A stretch of 64,000 nt of DNA from Actinorhabdospora filicis (GTDB lineage: Bacteria > Actinomycetota > Actinomycetes > Mycobacteriales > Micromonosporaceae), in the NCBI RefSeq assembly GCF_030269765.1, contig NZ_BSTX01000001.1, positions 1,681,370-1,745,369 on the forward strand, written 5' to 3'. Both the position numbers and the translations under genes were made by a program. The notes under the pieces were generated by a model. The model was not told the origin of the DNA and did not search any database. It worked only from the letters and a program-made list of their open reading frames with translations. Shown one piece after another: positions 24,244 to 32,333 of the stretch (the stretch's first letter is position 1; each line of letters begins with the position of its first letter).

Positions 24244-25362
24244 TCACGCCTTACCCCCCGTCGCCGGCCGCTCGTCCTTCCCGGCGTCCATCTCATGGGC
24301 GGTGCCCTCCTGCCGCGACCCGAACGCGTCCTTGGTCCCCGAGGCCGCGCCCCGGATCCCGGTGGCGGGATACGAGCCCGTCCACCGCACCGCCGGGTCG
24401 TACCAGCTCTTGTCCGGCGCGTTGGCCGCGACCTTCGGGTTGCCCCACTTGTAGTTGTCCTGCCACTTCTTCTTCAGGTCGCCGATCTTGGTGTGCGTCC
24501 CGGTCTTCCACGCGTCGGCCTTGGTGGCGAAGTCGGCGTGCCGGTTGGCGGCGTTGCTGCGCATGGCACGGCTCTTGGAGGCCAGGTTCGTCCCGGCGCT
24601 CTCCAGCTTGTTCCCGACGGTGCGCATGGTCTGCCCCATGCGCCCGAAGCGCCCGGCGAGGCGCCCGGCGGCCTTGAGGAGCTTGGCGAAGGCCGAGCCG
24701 ATCCGGGCGCACGTGATGGCCATCTGCGCGAAGAACCACGACAGGCCCGAGGCGAGCGAGGCCCCGAAAGTCACCGCCGCGGAGGCGATGGCGGGCACCA
24801 GGACCATGATCGCCCGGCACACCAGGTCCGAGATCAGCTCGACGACGAGGGCCTTGATGGTCGACACCACCGCCCCCGTCACCGCCACTCCGGTGGCGAC
24901 CTCCTCGCACCAGGAGGCGGCGCCCTTGAGCGACATCTGGAAGTCGGCGGCGACGCGCAGGTACCCCTCGGCGGTCTCGCCGTGCCAGTCCTTCAGCTGC
25001 CCGGTGGCGGCGGTGTAGTCGTCGGCGGCCTGCCGCAGTTCGACGGCCAGTTGCGTCCACGTCTTGGCCAGCGCGGTGATCTCGTAGGGGTTGCCGGTGA
25101 CGGCGTGGATCGCCTCGCGCAGCGGCTCGACCTGCTCGATGAGGAAACCGATCCCGGCCATCATCAGCTCTTTGAGCGGGTTGGCAACCACGGCCAGGAA
25201 GTCCAGGCCGACGGTGAGCAGGTCCATGCCCAGGGCGATGCCGGAGAAGTTCTCCCCGCCGATGTTCTTGAAGTCGTTGACCGTGTTGTACGCCGAGTCG
25301 GCCAGTCGCGCCCCGCCGGTGGGGTTGGGGCTGCCCGCGGTGACGATGAGGGGGTTGGTCAT
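24244..25362 (-). CDS. Large WXG protein with hydrophobic region, putative ESX effector (372 aa)
   Basis: 372 residues, a paralogue of the 370-aa protein along its length. First hydrophobic stretch about 42-75 (IALGMDLLTVGLDFLAVVAN), WXG helical domain with WHG at 126-128, second hydrophobic region about 150-225 (VTGAVVSTIKALVVELISDL), then a basic, hydrophilic C-terminus with shared GNP-x-VA, SW and YP motifs. ATG 25362 overlaps the EspC-like stop (ATGA). The N-terminal and middle parts are better conserved than the last 90 residues, as expected for effectors under diversification. No enzyme motif is recognised. Confidence 0.6.
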   Translation of the reverse strand: MTNPLIVTAGSPNPTGGARLADSAYNTVNDFKNIGGENFSGIALGMDLLTVGLDFLAVVANPLKELMMAGIGFLIEQVEPLREAIHAVTGNPYEITALAKTWTQLAVELRQAADDYTAATGQLKDWHGETAEGYLRVAADFQMSLKGAASWCEEVATGVAVTGAVVSTIKALVVELISDLVCRAIMVLVPAIASAAVTFGASLASGLSWFFAQMAITCARIGSAFAKLLKAAGRLAGRFGRMGQTMRTVGNKLESAGTNLASKSRAMRSNAANRHADFATKADAWKTGTHTKIGDLKKKWQDNYKWGNPKVAANAPDKSWYDPAVRWTGSYPATGIRGAASGTKDAFGSRQEGTAHEMDAGKDERPATGGKA

Positions 25363-25682
25363 CGGGTGATGATCTTTTCCATCAGCGCGCGGACGGCGTC
25401 GTCGGCCTCGCGGTAGGTCTCGGCGACGGCCTTCACGTTGCCGGTGACCTCGTCGCCGAGGTCGGCGAGCTTGCGCAGGGCCGCCACGGCGTCCCCGGTG
25501 CACGCGGTGACGATCGGGGGGATGACGTGGGCGAGGATCTTGCCGTAGACCTCGTCGTCGCCGAACTTCACCTGGTCGGCGGCGTCCACGACGAGCCGGA
25601 CGCGGTCCATGATCGCGTTCTGGAGGTGCTCGCCGTGCGCGGTGACCGCGTCGGGGGTCACGCCGTAGCCGGGGGCGGTCAC
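25359..25682 (-). CDS. EspC-like protein, module C
   Basis: 107 residues. Starts VTAPGYGVTPDAVTAHGEHL (T replaces D in the GVDP motif) and ends YREADDAVRALMEKIITR, with Tyr90-x3-Asp94. This end closely resembles the mycobacterial EspC end, with Tyr-Ser-Glu-Ala-Asp followed by an amphipathic helix, and is the best evidence for the family. GTG 25682 overlaps the YbaB-like stop. Likely partner of the 372-aa WXG protein. Confidence 0.72.
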   Translation of the reverse strand: MTAPGYGVTPDAVTAHGEHLQNAIMDRVRLVVDAADQVKFGDDEVYGKILAHVIPPIVTACTGDAVAALRKLADLGDEVTGNVKAVAETYREADDAVRALMEKIITR

Positions 25683-26050
25683 CGGTTGTCCTCCTCGCCG
25701 GGGACCGGCACGTGCGTCTTGAACACGTCCATGATCTGGGAGTCGGCGCCGACGATGCCCGACATCGTCTCCTGGAGGCGGCGCGCGGACGCCGTGGCGG
25801 CCTCGCGGTAGGCGGCCATGATCGCCGTCGACAGTTGCGGCGCGCTCATGCCCTCGGCGCGCGCGCCGAAGCGGACGTCCACCAGCGCGCCGGACGGGCC
25901 GACGGTCACCGTCACCGATCCGTCCCGGGTGGTGTGCGTGCTCTCGCCTTCGGTGAGGGCCGCGCTCGCCTCCTCGGCGCGCCGCCGCATCACCGCGATG
26001 CGCTCCTCGAACCCGCGGGTCCACTCGTCGAGGTCGAACTGCTGCGTCAT
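25679..26050 (-). CDS. YbaB/EbfC-like protein (EspL-like), module C
   Basis: 123 residues; starts MTQQFDLDEWTRGFEERIAVM and has VTVTVGPSGALVDVRFG and MSAPQLSTAIMAAYREA, the YbaB/EbfC fold. First gene of the island in transcription order. There is no Shine-Dalgarno before ATG 26050, but a minus-strand TAGCTT lies 8 nt upstream (26059-26064), compatible with a leaderless message. Inferred role: chaperone for the EspC-like and WXG partners, as EspL in ESX-1. Confidence 0.65.
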   Translation of the reverse strand: MTQQFDLDEWTRGFEERIAVMRRRAEEASAALTEGESTHTTRDGSVTVTVGPSGALVDVRFGARAEGMSAPQLSTAIMAAYREAATASARRLQETMSGIVGADSQIMDVFKTHVPVPGEEDNR

Positions 26051-26250
26051 GGGACGGGAAGCTACAAGCGGCCCGTCAGCGCGCCTTGACGCCCGGAAAG
26101 CCCCACCGGGACCGAAAGCCACCCGAAGCGCCCGCAAGATCGCGCACCGGACACCGGGCCGCTCAGGCCCGCGATGAACCATCAGGGAACGCGAAGGATC
26201 CATACGGAAATTCCACGGTTTCGCGTCCGACACAACCCCTACCGCGTTTC

Positions 26251-26269
26251 CCTACCCCGGCGGTAGGCT
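26251..26269 (+). promoter_or_regulatory. Promoter and palindrome before the PnuC-like gene
   Basis: Inverted repeat CCTACC (26251-26256) and GGTAGG (26262-26267) with a 5-nt spacer overlaps a TAGGCT -10 (26264-26269), 8 nt before GTG 26278. A repressor binding here would block the promoter. No riboswitch is apparent. Confidence 0.4.
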
Positions 26270-26277
26270 TCGCCACC

Positions 26278-26910
26278 GTGAGCAGCCTCCTCCTCGATCA
26301 CGGCCTGAACCTCCTGGGCCAGAAGATCTCCTGGGCCGAACTGATCGGCCAGATCTCGGCCCTGCTGGTGGTGCTGCTCGCCGACCGGCGCACCATCTGG
26401 ACCTGGCCGGTGCAGATCCTGGCCACCGTCATGCTCTTCATCGTCTACGCCTCGGCGCCGCTGTACGGCCTGGCCGCGCGGCAGGTGGCGATCCTGCTGA
26501 TCTCGGTCTTCGGCTGGTGGGCCTGGACCCGCCACAAGAAGGCCGTCTTCGGGATGGTCGTGCGCTCGGCGACGGCGAAGGAGCGCGTCATCATGGCCGC
26601 GGTGATGCTGGCCGGGACCGCCGCCTTCGGCGGGCTGCTGGCCTACCTGAACGCGCAGGGCTTCTACGCGTCCTGGAACCCCTTCCCCGACGCCTGGATC
26701 TTCGTGGGCACCCTCGTCGCCTTCGCCGCGCAGGCCGCCCGCCTGGTCGACTTCTGGCTGGTGTGGCTGGCGGTGGACATCGTCGGCGTGCCGCTGCAGA
26801 TCGGCGCGCACCTGTACTTCTCGGCGCTGGTCTACATCGTCTTCGCCGTCCTGGTCATCAAGGGCTTCCTGGACTGGCGCAGCACCGCCAGACGCGCCGT
26901 CCAGGCCTGA
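26278..26910 (+). CDS. pnuC: PnuC-like nicotinamide riboside/vitamin transporter
   Basis: 210 residues with seven or eight membrane helices. The pattern SWAELIGQISALLVVLLADR, then RTIWTWPVQILATVMLFIVY and FGWWAWTRHKK is typical of PnuC (family: E-x-x-G-x-x-x-x-x-x-V-x-L...N-x-x-x-WP, WW-x-W). In place of Asn the TWPVQ region has Thr-Trp-Pro. Such proteins move nicotinamide riboside, or thiamine in PnuT, by facilitated diffusion. GTG 26278 is chosen because it lies 8 nt after a TAGGCT -10 and the upstream frame is not protein-like. It is convergent with the metalloprotease gene. Confidence 0.8.
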   Translation: MSSLLLDHGLNLLGQKISWAELIGQISALLVVLLADRRTIWTWPVQILATVMLFIVYASAPLYGLAARQVAILLISVFGWWAWTRHKKAVFGMVVRSATAKERVIMAAVMLAGTAAFGGLLAYLNAQGFYASWNPFPDAWIFVGTLVAFAAQAARLVDFWLVWLAVDIVGVPLQIGAHLYFSALVYIVFAVLVIKGFLDWRSTARRAVQA

Positions 26911-26920
26911 GGCACGCCAA

Positions 26921-26954
26921 GAGGGCGCGCTCCCGCGAATGGGAGCGCGCCCTC
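26921..26954. terminator. Bidirectional hairpin terminator between convergent genes
   Basis: Perfect 14-bp stem GAGGGCGCGCTCCC (26921-26934) and GGGAGCGCGCCCTC (26941-26954) with a 6-nt loop, between the pnuC stop and the metalloprotease stop. No T tract on either side, common for actinobacterial terminators. Confidence 0.85.
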
Positions 26955-26967
26955 GTCGTATCCGTCG

Positions 26968-29556
26968 CTAGCAGCGCCCGGCGGGGAAGAAGCGGGTCAC
27001 CAGGTCACTCGACCCGGTGGTCCCGTCCAGCCACACCACGCGCAGGAACTCGTCGGCGGCGAACTGGCCCTGGTCGCCGCGGTTGCACGAGACCCGCCAC
27101 GGCTTACCGCCGTAGACGGAGAACTGGTGCAGCTTCGGCAGACCGGCGTTCCCGGCCCCGGCCTTGTCGCGACTCGCGTAGGTCAGGAACAGGTCACTGC
27201 CGTCCAGCACCGGCTGGAACGGCGCGTCGGCGGCGTCCTCGGCGATGAGCGCGCGCACGTGCGAACCGTCGTAGTCGGCCCGCATGATCGCCGCCGTGCC
27301 GTCGACATCGCTGTCGCGGACCCAGCTGAGCCCGTCGGAGCCGAGGACGACGTCCTTGTTGTAGACGAAGTCCGTGCTGGCCTCGAAGTAGGTCTTCTTT
27401 CCCGAGGCGATGTCGTACACGGCCGGCTTGTAGGTCCACGAGCCCGAAGGATCGACCTCGATGTACCCCAGCCGCCCGCCGCGCAGGTCCAGCCACGAGC
27501 CCTGGATGCCCTCGCCCGGCGTCACCTTCACCGCGGCGGCCGAACCCTTCTTGACGTAGACCTCGGTCTCGAAGGTCGCCACCTCGTTGGCGGTGTAGGC
27601 GATCGTGTCGCCGTCGACGGTCGGGGACGCGTAGGACGTCCCGTCGCGCGCCTCGGCGATCACGCGCACCGGCCCGCCCTTGAGCGAGCGCGCCAGCACC
27701 GCCGCGTAGGGCGCGTCGTCGACGTACCCGCTGGCCTCCCACACCACGGTCCGCCCGTCGGTGGCCGGGCTGGAGTGCCACAGCCCGTCATCGGGACTGA
27801 TCCGCCGCGCCTTCCCGCCGTCGGTGCTGCCCGCGTACACCGCGGCCGGCGCGCCGCCCTGCTCGTCGGAGCTGGTGACGGCGTAGGCCCCGCCACTGGC
27901 GTTCATCATGACCTGCGAGTCGGTGACGCCCTTGAACAGCACCCGCGAGTCCACGCCCAGGTCGCGCTCCCAGCCCGGGTAAATGCCGTGCGCGTCGAAG
28001 GCCCGCGAGAAGACCCGCTGATCGGCCTTGGACAGCTTCAGCTTCTTCGCCGCGGCCTCCACCGCCGCCCGCCCGTCGCTGAAGGTGTCGGTCGGCGTCA
28101 TGTACTCGGTGAGCGCCTTGTACACCACCTTGTCGACGACCTTCGGGTCCAGCTTCTCCCGGGCGTCCCACAGGGCGCCGGAGAAGATGGTGGAGTTGAG
28201 GTGCACACCGCCGGAGTCGCTGCGGATCGTCACCCCCAGGAACGAGTCGAGCGTGGTCCGCGCGTCGTTCAGGTCGCGCAGCGCGCACTCGGCCGGCGGC
28301 GTCGTGCGGCACAGGTCCTCACCCAGCAGCCCCGCCGTCGGGTCGCTCATCGGGGTACCCGAGACGGTCACGTCGATGGCGTTGCCGAAGTAGTCGGCGA
28401 GCGCCTCGTTCATCGCCCCCGACTGCCCGATGTAGACCAGGTTCGCCGAGTGGGAGATGACGCCGTGGGTCATCTCGTGCCCGACCACGTCGAGATCGGC
28501 CGACAGGGGCCGGTACTCGCCGTTGGCCCAGCCGTAGACCATCTTCGTGCCGTCCCAGAACGCGTTGATGAAGGGACGCCCGAAGTAGGTCGTGCCCACC
28601 ACCGACACCATCGTCATGCCCTGGCCGTCGAGCCCGTCGCGGCCGAAGTTGTCGCGGTAGAAGTCGTAGACCTGCCCGGCGCCCCAGTGGGCGTCGACGG
28701 CGCCGGACTCGGTGGCGCGCCCGGTGAACGTGGACGTCGGGCCGCTCACCAGCGGCGTGTCCGGCGGCAGGACCCCGAGGTAGTCCCAGTAGTTGCCGCC
28801 CTCGGCGTCGTAGGTGAGGACCTCGCCCTCGGTGCCGTCCCACATGGGCCGGGTCCGGTCGCGCAGCTCATAGGCCCCGGCGTCGTTCCGCCAGGCCTCC
28901 AGCGGCAGGGTGTCGCCGTCGGCGGCGGTGCCCGACCCGTGGACGGGCGCGGCGAACTCCACCGTGTCGTAGGCGAGCCGGATCCCACCGGTGGCGGCGT
29001 CGACGAACACGTCGCGCATCAGCGGGGTCTGCTTCTCGTAGTCGAGCCCGGCGACGCTGACCCGCCAGGCGAGCACGCCCGCGCCGAGCGGCAGGACGAC
29101 CAGCTGCGCGCCGGTCACCTTCGCCGCCGCGCGCGTGCGGAAGTCGGCCAGGCTCGCCAGCGCGAGCGAACCGGCGCGCGCCGAGGCGACCGTCGGCGTC
29201 GTCGACACCGACAGGCCCGGGTAGGAGCGGCCGGTCACCGGGTCCTGGGCAGCGTCGGCCGCCCCGCCGGTGAGGTGCACGAGGGTGTGCGCGCCGAAGA
29301 CGGGCACCCCGTCGAGGTTCTGCTGGAGCCGGACGGTGACGTCATCGCCGTCGGCGGTCTTGGAGAGGGCCGTGAAGGGCGCCGGAGCCGCGCCCCGCGG
29401 GGCCGGTCCGTCCCCCATGTAGGCGAGCGCGGCGGCCAGGGCCTGCTCGTCGGTGCCGGACAGTTCGGGCCCCGCCTGTGCCGGAGGAGCGGCGAGGACC
29501 GCGACCACGAGAGCCGCGGCCGTCAGTAACGGAACCGCATGGGACTTTCTGGGCAT
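26968..29556 (-). CDS. Secreted M4 (thermolysin-like) metalloprotease with C-terminal propeller-like domain
   Basis: 862 residues. A signal peptide (1-28, basic start, hydrophobic core, APPAQAG) is followed by an FTP/PepSY-type propeptide (about 35-200), the M4 catalytic domain (about 205-535) with HEMTH at 360-364 and the third zinc ligand Glu384 in NEALADYFG, and a C-terminal region of over 300 residues with repeated beta-rich segments (DGLWHSSPATDGRTVVWEA type) like a TolB-like propeller. This tail is absent from ordinary thermolysins. The single-chain zymogen should be exported and self-process. GGGAGG lies 6 nt before ATG 29556. It stands alone between convergent pnuC and the DUF1707 genes. 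Confidence 0.9.
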   Translation of the reverse strand: MPRKSHAVPLLTAAALVVAVLAAPPAQAGPELSGTDEQALAAALAYMGDGPAPRGAAPAPFTALSKTADGDDVTVRLQQNLDGVPVFGAHTLVHLTGGAADAAQDPVTGRSYPGLSVSTTPTVASARAGSLALASLADFRTRAAAKVTGAQLVVLPLGAGVLAWRVSVAGLDYEKQTPLMRDVFVDAATGGIRLAYDTVEFAAPVHGSGTAADGDTLPLEAWRNDAGAYELRDRTRPMWDGTEGEVLTYDAEGGNYWDYLGVLPPDTPLVSGPTSTFTGRATESGAVDAHWGAGQVYDFYRDNFGRDGLDGQGMTMVSVVGTTYFGRPFINAFWDGTKMVYGWANGEYRPLSADLDVVGHEMTHGVISHSANLVYIGQSGAMNEALADYFGNAIDVTVSGTPMSDPTAGLLGEDLCRTTPPAECALRDLNDARTTLDSFLGVTIRSDSGGVHLNSTIFSGALWDAREKLDPKVVDKVVYKALTEYMTPTDTFSDGRAAVEAAAKKLKLSKADQRVFSRAFDAHGIYPGWERDLGVDSRVLFKGVTDSQVMMNASGGAYAVTSSDEQGGAPAAVYAGSTDGGKARRISPDDGLWHSSPATDGRTVVWEASGYVDDAPYAAVLARSLKGGPVRVIAEARDGTSYASPTVDGDTIAYTANEVATFETEVYVKKGSAAAVKVTPGEGIQGSWLDLRGGRLGYIEVDPSGSWTYKPAVYDIASGKKTYFEASTDFVYNKDVVLGSDGLSWVRDSDVDGTAAIMRADYDGSHVRALIAEDAADAPFQPVLDGSDLFLTYASRDKAGAGNAGLPKLHQFSVYGGKPWRVSCNRGDQGQFAADEFLRVVWLDGTTGSSDLVTRFFPAGRC

Positions 29557-29608
29557 CGTTGCCTCCCTGTTGCTTCCCCACGGGAAGCTTTAAACAACGT
29601 TGCCCGTA

Positions 29609-29638
29609 TTGCTATCGGGAATCACCACAGTCCGTCAA
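29609..29638 (-). promoter_or_regulatory. Possible promoter of the metalloprotease gene
   Basis: Minus-strand TTGACG (29638-29633) and TAGCAA (29614-29609) with an 18-bp spacer, about 50-80 nt upstream of the start codon in an AT-richer stretch. The -10 lacks the final T, so it is a moderate match. Confidence 0.4.
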
Positions 29639-29678
29639 GACCCGACTATTAAGTTTTGTTGGATTCGGTCGCGCCAGA

Positions 29679-30236
29679 TCAGTGTTGCGGACGCTGCCGC
29701 CGCGCCCTGCGCTCGGCCTCCGCCCGCAGCCGGTCCGGACGCGTCATGCGCTCCCCGACCGTCAGGCTCAGGTACACCGCGCCCAGCGGCCCGGCCACCC
29801 ACAGCGGCCACGGGTAGATCGTCCCGTCGCCGGTCACCAGCGTGATCACCCAGATGAGCATGGTGATCGACACCGGCACCATCCACGACACCCACAGCCA
29901 CTTGATCCACTGCGGCGTGGTGCCCGGCTGGTCGTACCAGGACCCCGAGGCCGCCGACGCCGGGCGCGGCACGACGTGCTCCACCGCCCCGTCCCCCACC
30001 CGGGGCAGGTCGGAGATGATCGGCGCGAGCTCGCCGACGGTCTTGGCCTCGTAGGCCTGCCGCAGCCGCTCGTCGTACTCGGCGAGGGTGAGGCGGCCCT
30101 CCTCGATGGCGACCTTCAGGAGTTTGCCGACCAGTTCGCGGTCGGCGTCGGAGATGCGCAGCTTGTCATTGGGTTCCACCGGGCGCTCCCCCGATTCGGT
30201 CACGGCGGGTTTGGTCGAAGCCGATTCAGTCGTCAT
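29679..30236 (-). CDS. DUF1707 domain membrane protein (185 aa)
   Basis: 185 residues. The DUF1707 domain (about 25-78) shows LRISDADRELVGKLLKVAIE and GRLTLAEYDERLRQAYEAKT, a SHOCT-like helical motif common in actinobacteria. Two membrane helices follow (about 118-135 and 143-160), and the C-terminus is Arg-rich and cytoplasmic. The function is unknown; such proteins are often envelope- or stress-linked. Its start overlaps the end of the second DUF1707 gene by 11 nt, so the two form an operon. Confidence 0.8.
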   Translation of the reverse strand: MTTESASTKPAVTESGERPVEPNDKLRISDADRELVGKLLKVAIEEGRLTLAEYDERLRQAYEAKTVGELAPIISDLPRVGDGAVEHVVPRPASAASGSWYDQPGTTPQWIKWLWVSWMVPVSITMLIWVITLVTGDGTIYPWPLWVAGPLGAVYLSLTVGERMTRPDRLRAEAERRARRQRPQH

Positions 30237-30711
30237 GCCTTCTCGATCCGGAGATGGTCCGCATGAGCACGATCAGGCCGATGCCGGCGATGGGCCACAT
30301 CGGCCAGAAGTTGTGGTCGTCCATGGCCTCCGACCAGCCCTTCTCCTGGATGTCGCTCCAGGAGGAGAGGAACCAGATGCCGGTCAGGAACACCGCGAAA
30401 CCGGCCCAGCCCTTCCAGGCGTTGGCGATGCTGTGCTTGTGTTTGCGGCGGTCGCGGTGCCGGCGGTCGATCTGCCGGTCGCGTTCCGACGGAGAGGGCG
30501 GCGGCACGAGCTGCGAACGCTCCGCCGAGGCGGGCGCGGGCAGGTCCACCAGCAGTTCGTTCAGGTCGGCGTAGGTCTGCGCCTTGTAGGCCTCGGCCAC
30601 GCGCTCGTCGTACTCGGCGAGGGACAGCCGTCCCTCGCTCATCGCCGTGCGCAGCCGTTCGACGACCTTCTCGCGGTCGGAGTCGCCCGCCCGCATCCGC
30701 TCACTGTCCAC
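30226..30711 (-). CDS. DUF1707 domain membrane protein (161 aa)
   Basis: 161 residues, start GTG 30711. The DUF1707 domain fills residues 3-57 (MRAGDSDREKVVERLRTAMS, GRLSLAEYDERVAEAYKAQT). A Pro/Arg linker with DRQIDRRHRDRRKHKH precedes two membrane helices (about 98-115 and 135-155). Sequence layout is the same as its downstream neighbour, so the pair arose by tandem duplication. Role unknown. Confidence 0.78.
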   Translation of the reverse strand: MDSERMRAGDSDREKVVERLRTAMSEGRLSLAEYDERVAEAYKAQTYADLNELLVDLPAPASAERSQLVPPPSPSERDRQIDRRHRDRRKHKHSIANAWKGWAGFAVFLTGIWFLSSWSDIQEKGWSEAMDDHNFWPMWPIAGIGLIVLMRTISGSRRHDD

Positions 30712-30781
30712 GCGGTCTCATCCTTGTGCTCATATCCCATGGGTTGCGTCAAGGATGCCATCGGACTGACGTCAAAGGCGA

Positions 30782-30803
30782 GCCCCCTTCGCGAATTGGG
30801 GGC
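30782..30803 (-). terminator. Hairpin after map
   Basis: GCCCCC (30782-30787) pairs with GGGGGC (30798-30803), with a further self-complementary TTCGCGAA inside. It is 7 nt downstream of the map stop on the minus strand, so the secY-adk-map transcript likely ends here instead of running on to infA. Confidence 0.6.
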
Positions 30804-30809
30804 CTAGAC

Positions 30810-31640
30810 CTACCGGGCGCGGGCGGTGACCAGCTCGCCGAGCCGCGCCACACCGCCGTCGGGCGCGGTCAGCACCCACACGCCGTCGGCGCACAGCCCG
30901 ATGGTGTGCTCCACGTGCGCGGCGAAGGACCCGTCATCGGTGACCACGGTCCAGGCGTCGTCGAGCTCGACGGTCTCCGAGGAGCCCATCGTGATCATCG
31001 GCTCGATCGCCAGGGCCATGCCCGACTTGAGCTTCACGCCCCGGCCCGGGTCGCCGTAGTTGAGGATGTGCGGGTCCATGTGCATCTCGGTGCCGATGCC
31101 GTGCCCGCCGTAGCCCTCGACGATGCCGTACTCACCGGCGGCGTCCACGGCCGTCTCCACCGCGTGGGAGATGTCGGTGAGGCGCCCGCCGACGCGCGCG
31201 GCGGCGATGCCCGCCCACAGCGCGTCCTCGGCGGCCGTCACCATGTCCAGCAGCTTCTGCTCGACCTCGCCGACCGGGAGCGTGATCGCGGCGTCGCCGT
31301 GCCACCCGTCCAGGATCGCGCCGACGTCGATGGAGATCAGGTCGCCCTCGCGGAGCACCTGCGCCTCGGTCGGGATCGCGTGGACCACCTGCTCGTTCAC
31401 CGACGAGCAGATCGAGGCCGGGTAGGCCCCGTCGCCCAGGTCGTAACCCAGGAACGACGGGATCGCCCCGTGATCGCGGATGACCGTCTCGGCGATGGTG
31501 TCCAGCCGCTTGGTGGACACCCCCGGACGCGTCGCCTCACGCATGGCCTCGTGCACGGCCGCCACGACCAGACCGGCCTTGCGCATCAGGCCGATCTGTT
31601 CGGGGGTCTTGATCTCGATGTGCTCCCTGCGCCACCCCAT
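30810..31640 (-). CDS. map: Type I methionine aminopeptidase
   Basis: 276 residues with all five metal ligands: SIDVGAILDGWHGDAA (two Asp), GGHGIGTEMH (His), IEPMI (Glu) and HVEHTIG (Glu). It removes the initiator Met from new proteins. It follows adk by 9 nt. In many actinobacteria infA comes next, but here DUF1707 and secretion-island genes are between. Confidence 0.96.
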   Translation of the reverse strand: MGWRREHIEIKTPEQIGLMRKAGLVVAAVHEAMREATRPGVSTKRLDTIAETVIRDHGAIPSFLGYDLGDGAYPASICSSVNEQVVHAIPTEAQVLREGDLISIDVGAILDGWHGDAAITLPVGEVEQKLLDMVTAAEDALWAGIAAARVGGRLTDISHAVETAVDAAGEYGIVEGYGGHGIGTEMHMDPHILNYGDPGRGVKLKSGMALAIEPMITMGSSETVELDDAWTVVTDDGSFAAHVEHTIGLCADGVWVLTAPDGGVARLGELVTARAR

Positions 31641-31649
31641 GCCGCGACC

Positions 31650-32303
31650 TTAGCCGTCGTAGGAGCGCAGGACGTCCAGGGCGCGCTGGGTGACGTCCTC
31701 GACCGGACCGGTCGCGTCGATCCCGGCGAGCTTGCCCTGTGCGCTGTAGAAACCGACCAGCGGAGCGGTCTTGTCGGCGTACTCGCGCAGCCGGTTCTGG
31801 ACCGTCTCGGCCTTGTCGTCGTCGCGCTGGTACAGCTCACCGCCGCAGCGGTCGCACACACCGTCGACGGTGGTCGGGTCGAACTCAAGGTGCCAGGTCT
31901 TGCCGCAGCCGCGGCAGGTCCGGCGGCCCGAGAGCCGCCGGATCACCTCGTCGTCGTCCACGACGAGCTCCAGCACCAGGTCCAGCTGCGTGCCCATGTC
32001 CGCCAGGAGCTTGTCCAGGGACTGGGCCTGCGGGACCGTGCGGGGGAACCCGTCGAGAAGGAAGCCGTCGGTCGCGTCGGACTCGGCGAGGCGCCCGGCC
32101 ACCATGTTGATGGTGACCTCGTCCGGCACCAGCTCGCCGGCGTCCATGTACCGCTTCGCCTCCAGCCCCAGCGGAGTCTCCCCGGCCACGTTGGCGCGGA
32201 AGATGTCACCGGTGGAGATCTTCGGGACCGACAGCTGGGCGGCGATGAACTCCGCCTGCGTGCCCTTACCGGCCCCGGGAGGCCCTACGAGTACCAAACG
32301 CAT
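31650..32303 (-). CDS. adk: Adenylate kinase (zinc LID form)
   Basis: 217 residues. P-loop [10 protein letters not shown] near residue 10, LDGFPRT, and a long LID with two Cys pairs (CRGCGKTWH and CDRCGG) that should hold a zinc ion. ATG 32303 has GGGAG 7 nt upstream; an ATG 21 nt earlier has none. It makes 2 ADP from ATP and AMP. Located between secY and map as in most Gram-positive bacteria. Confidence 0.96.
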   Translation of the reverse strand: MRLVLVGPPGAGKGTQAEFIAAQLSVPKISTGDIFRANVAGETPLGLEAKRYMDAGELVPDEVTINMVAGRLAESDATDGFLLDGFPRTVPQAQSLDKLLADMGTQLDLVLELVVDDDEVIRRLSGRRTCRGCGKTWHLEFDPTTVDGVCDRCGGELYQRDDDKAETVQNRLREYADKTAPLVGFYSAQGKLAGIDATGPVEDVTQRALDVLRSYDG

Positions 32304-32333
32304 CCAATTACTCCCGTTCAACAACCTCGCGCG

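Noticed and set aside
19388..26050. Integrated mobile element or prophage as source of the secretion island
   Set aside because: No integrase, transposase, flanking direct repeats or tRNA target was seen; base composition is like the surroundings.
26050..26278. Riboswitch (TPP/NAD type) before the PnuC-like gene
   Set aside because: No conserved aptamer boxes; the likely promoter is only 8 nt from the start codon, leaving no leader RNA.
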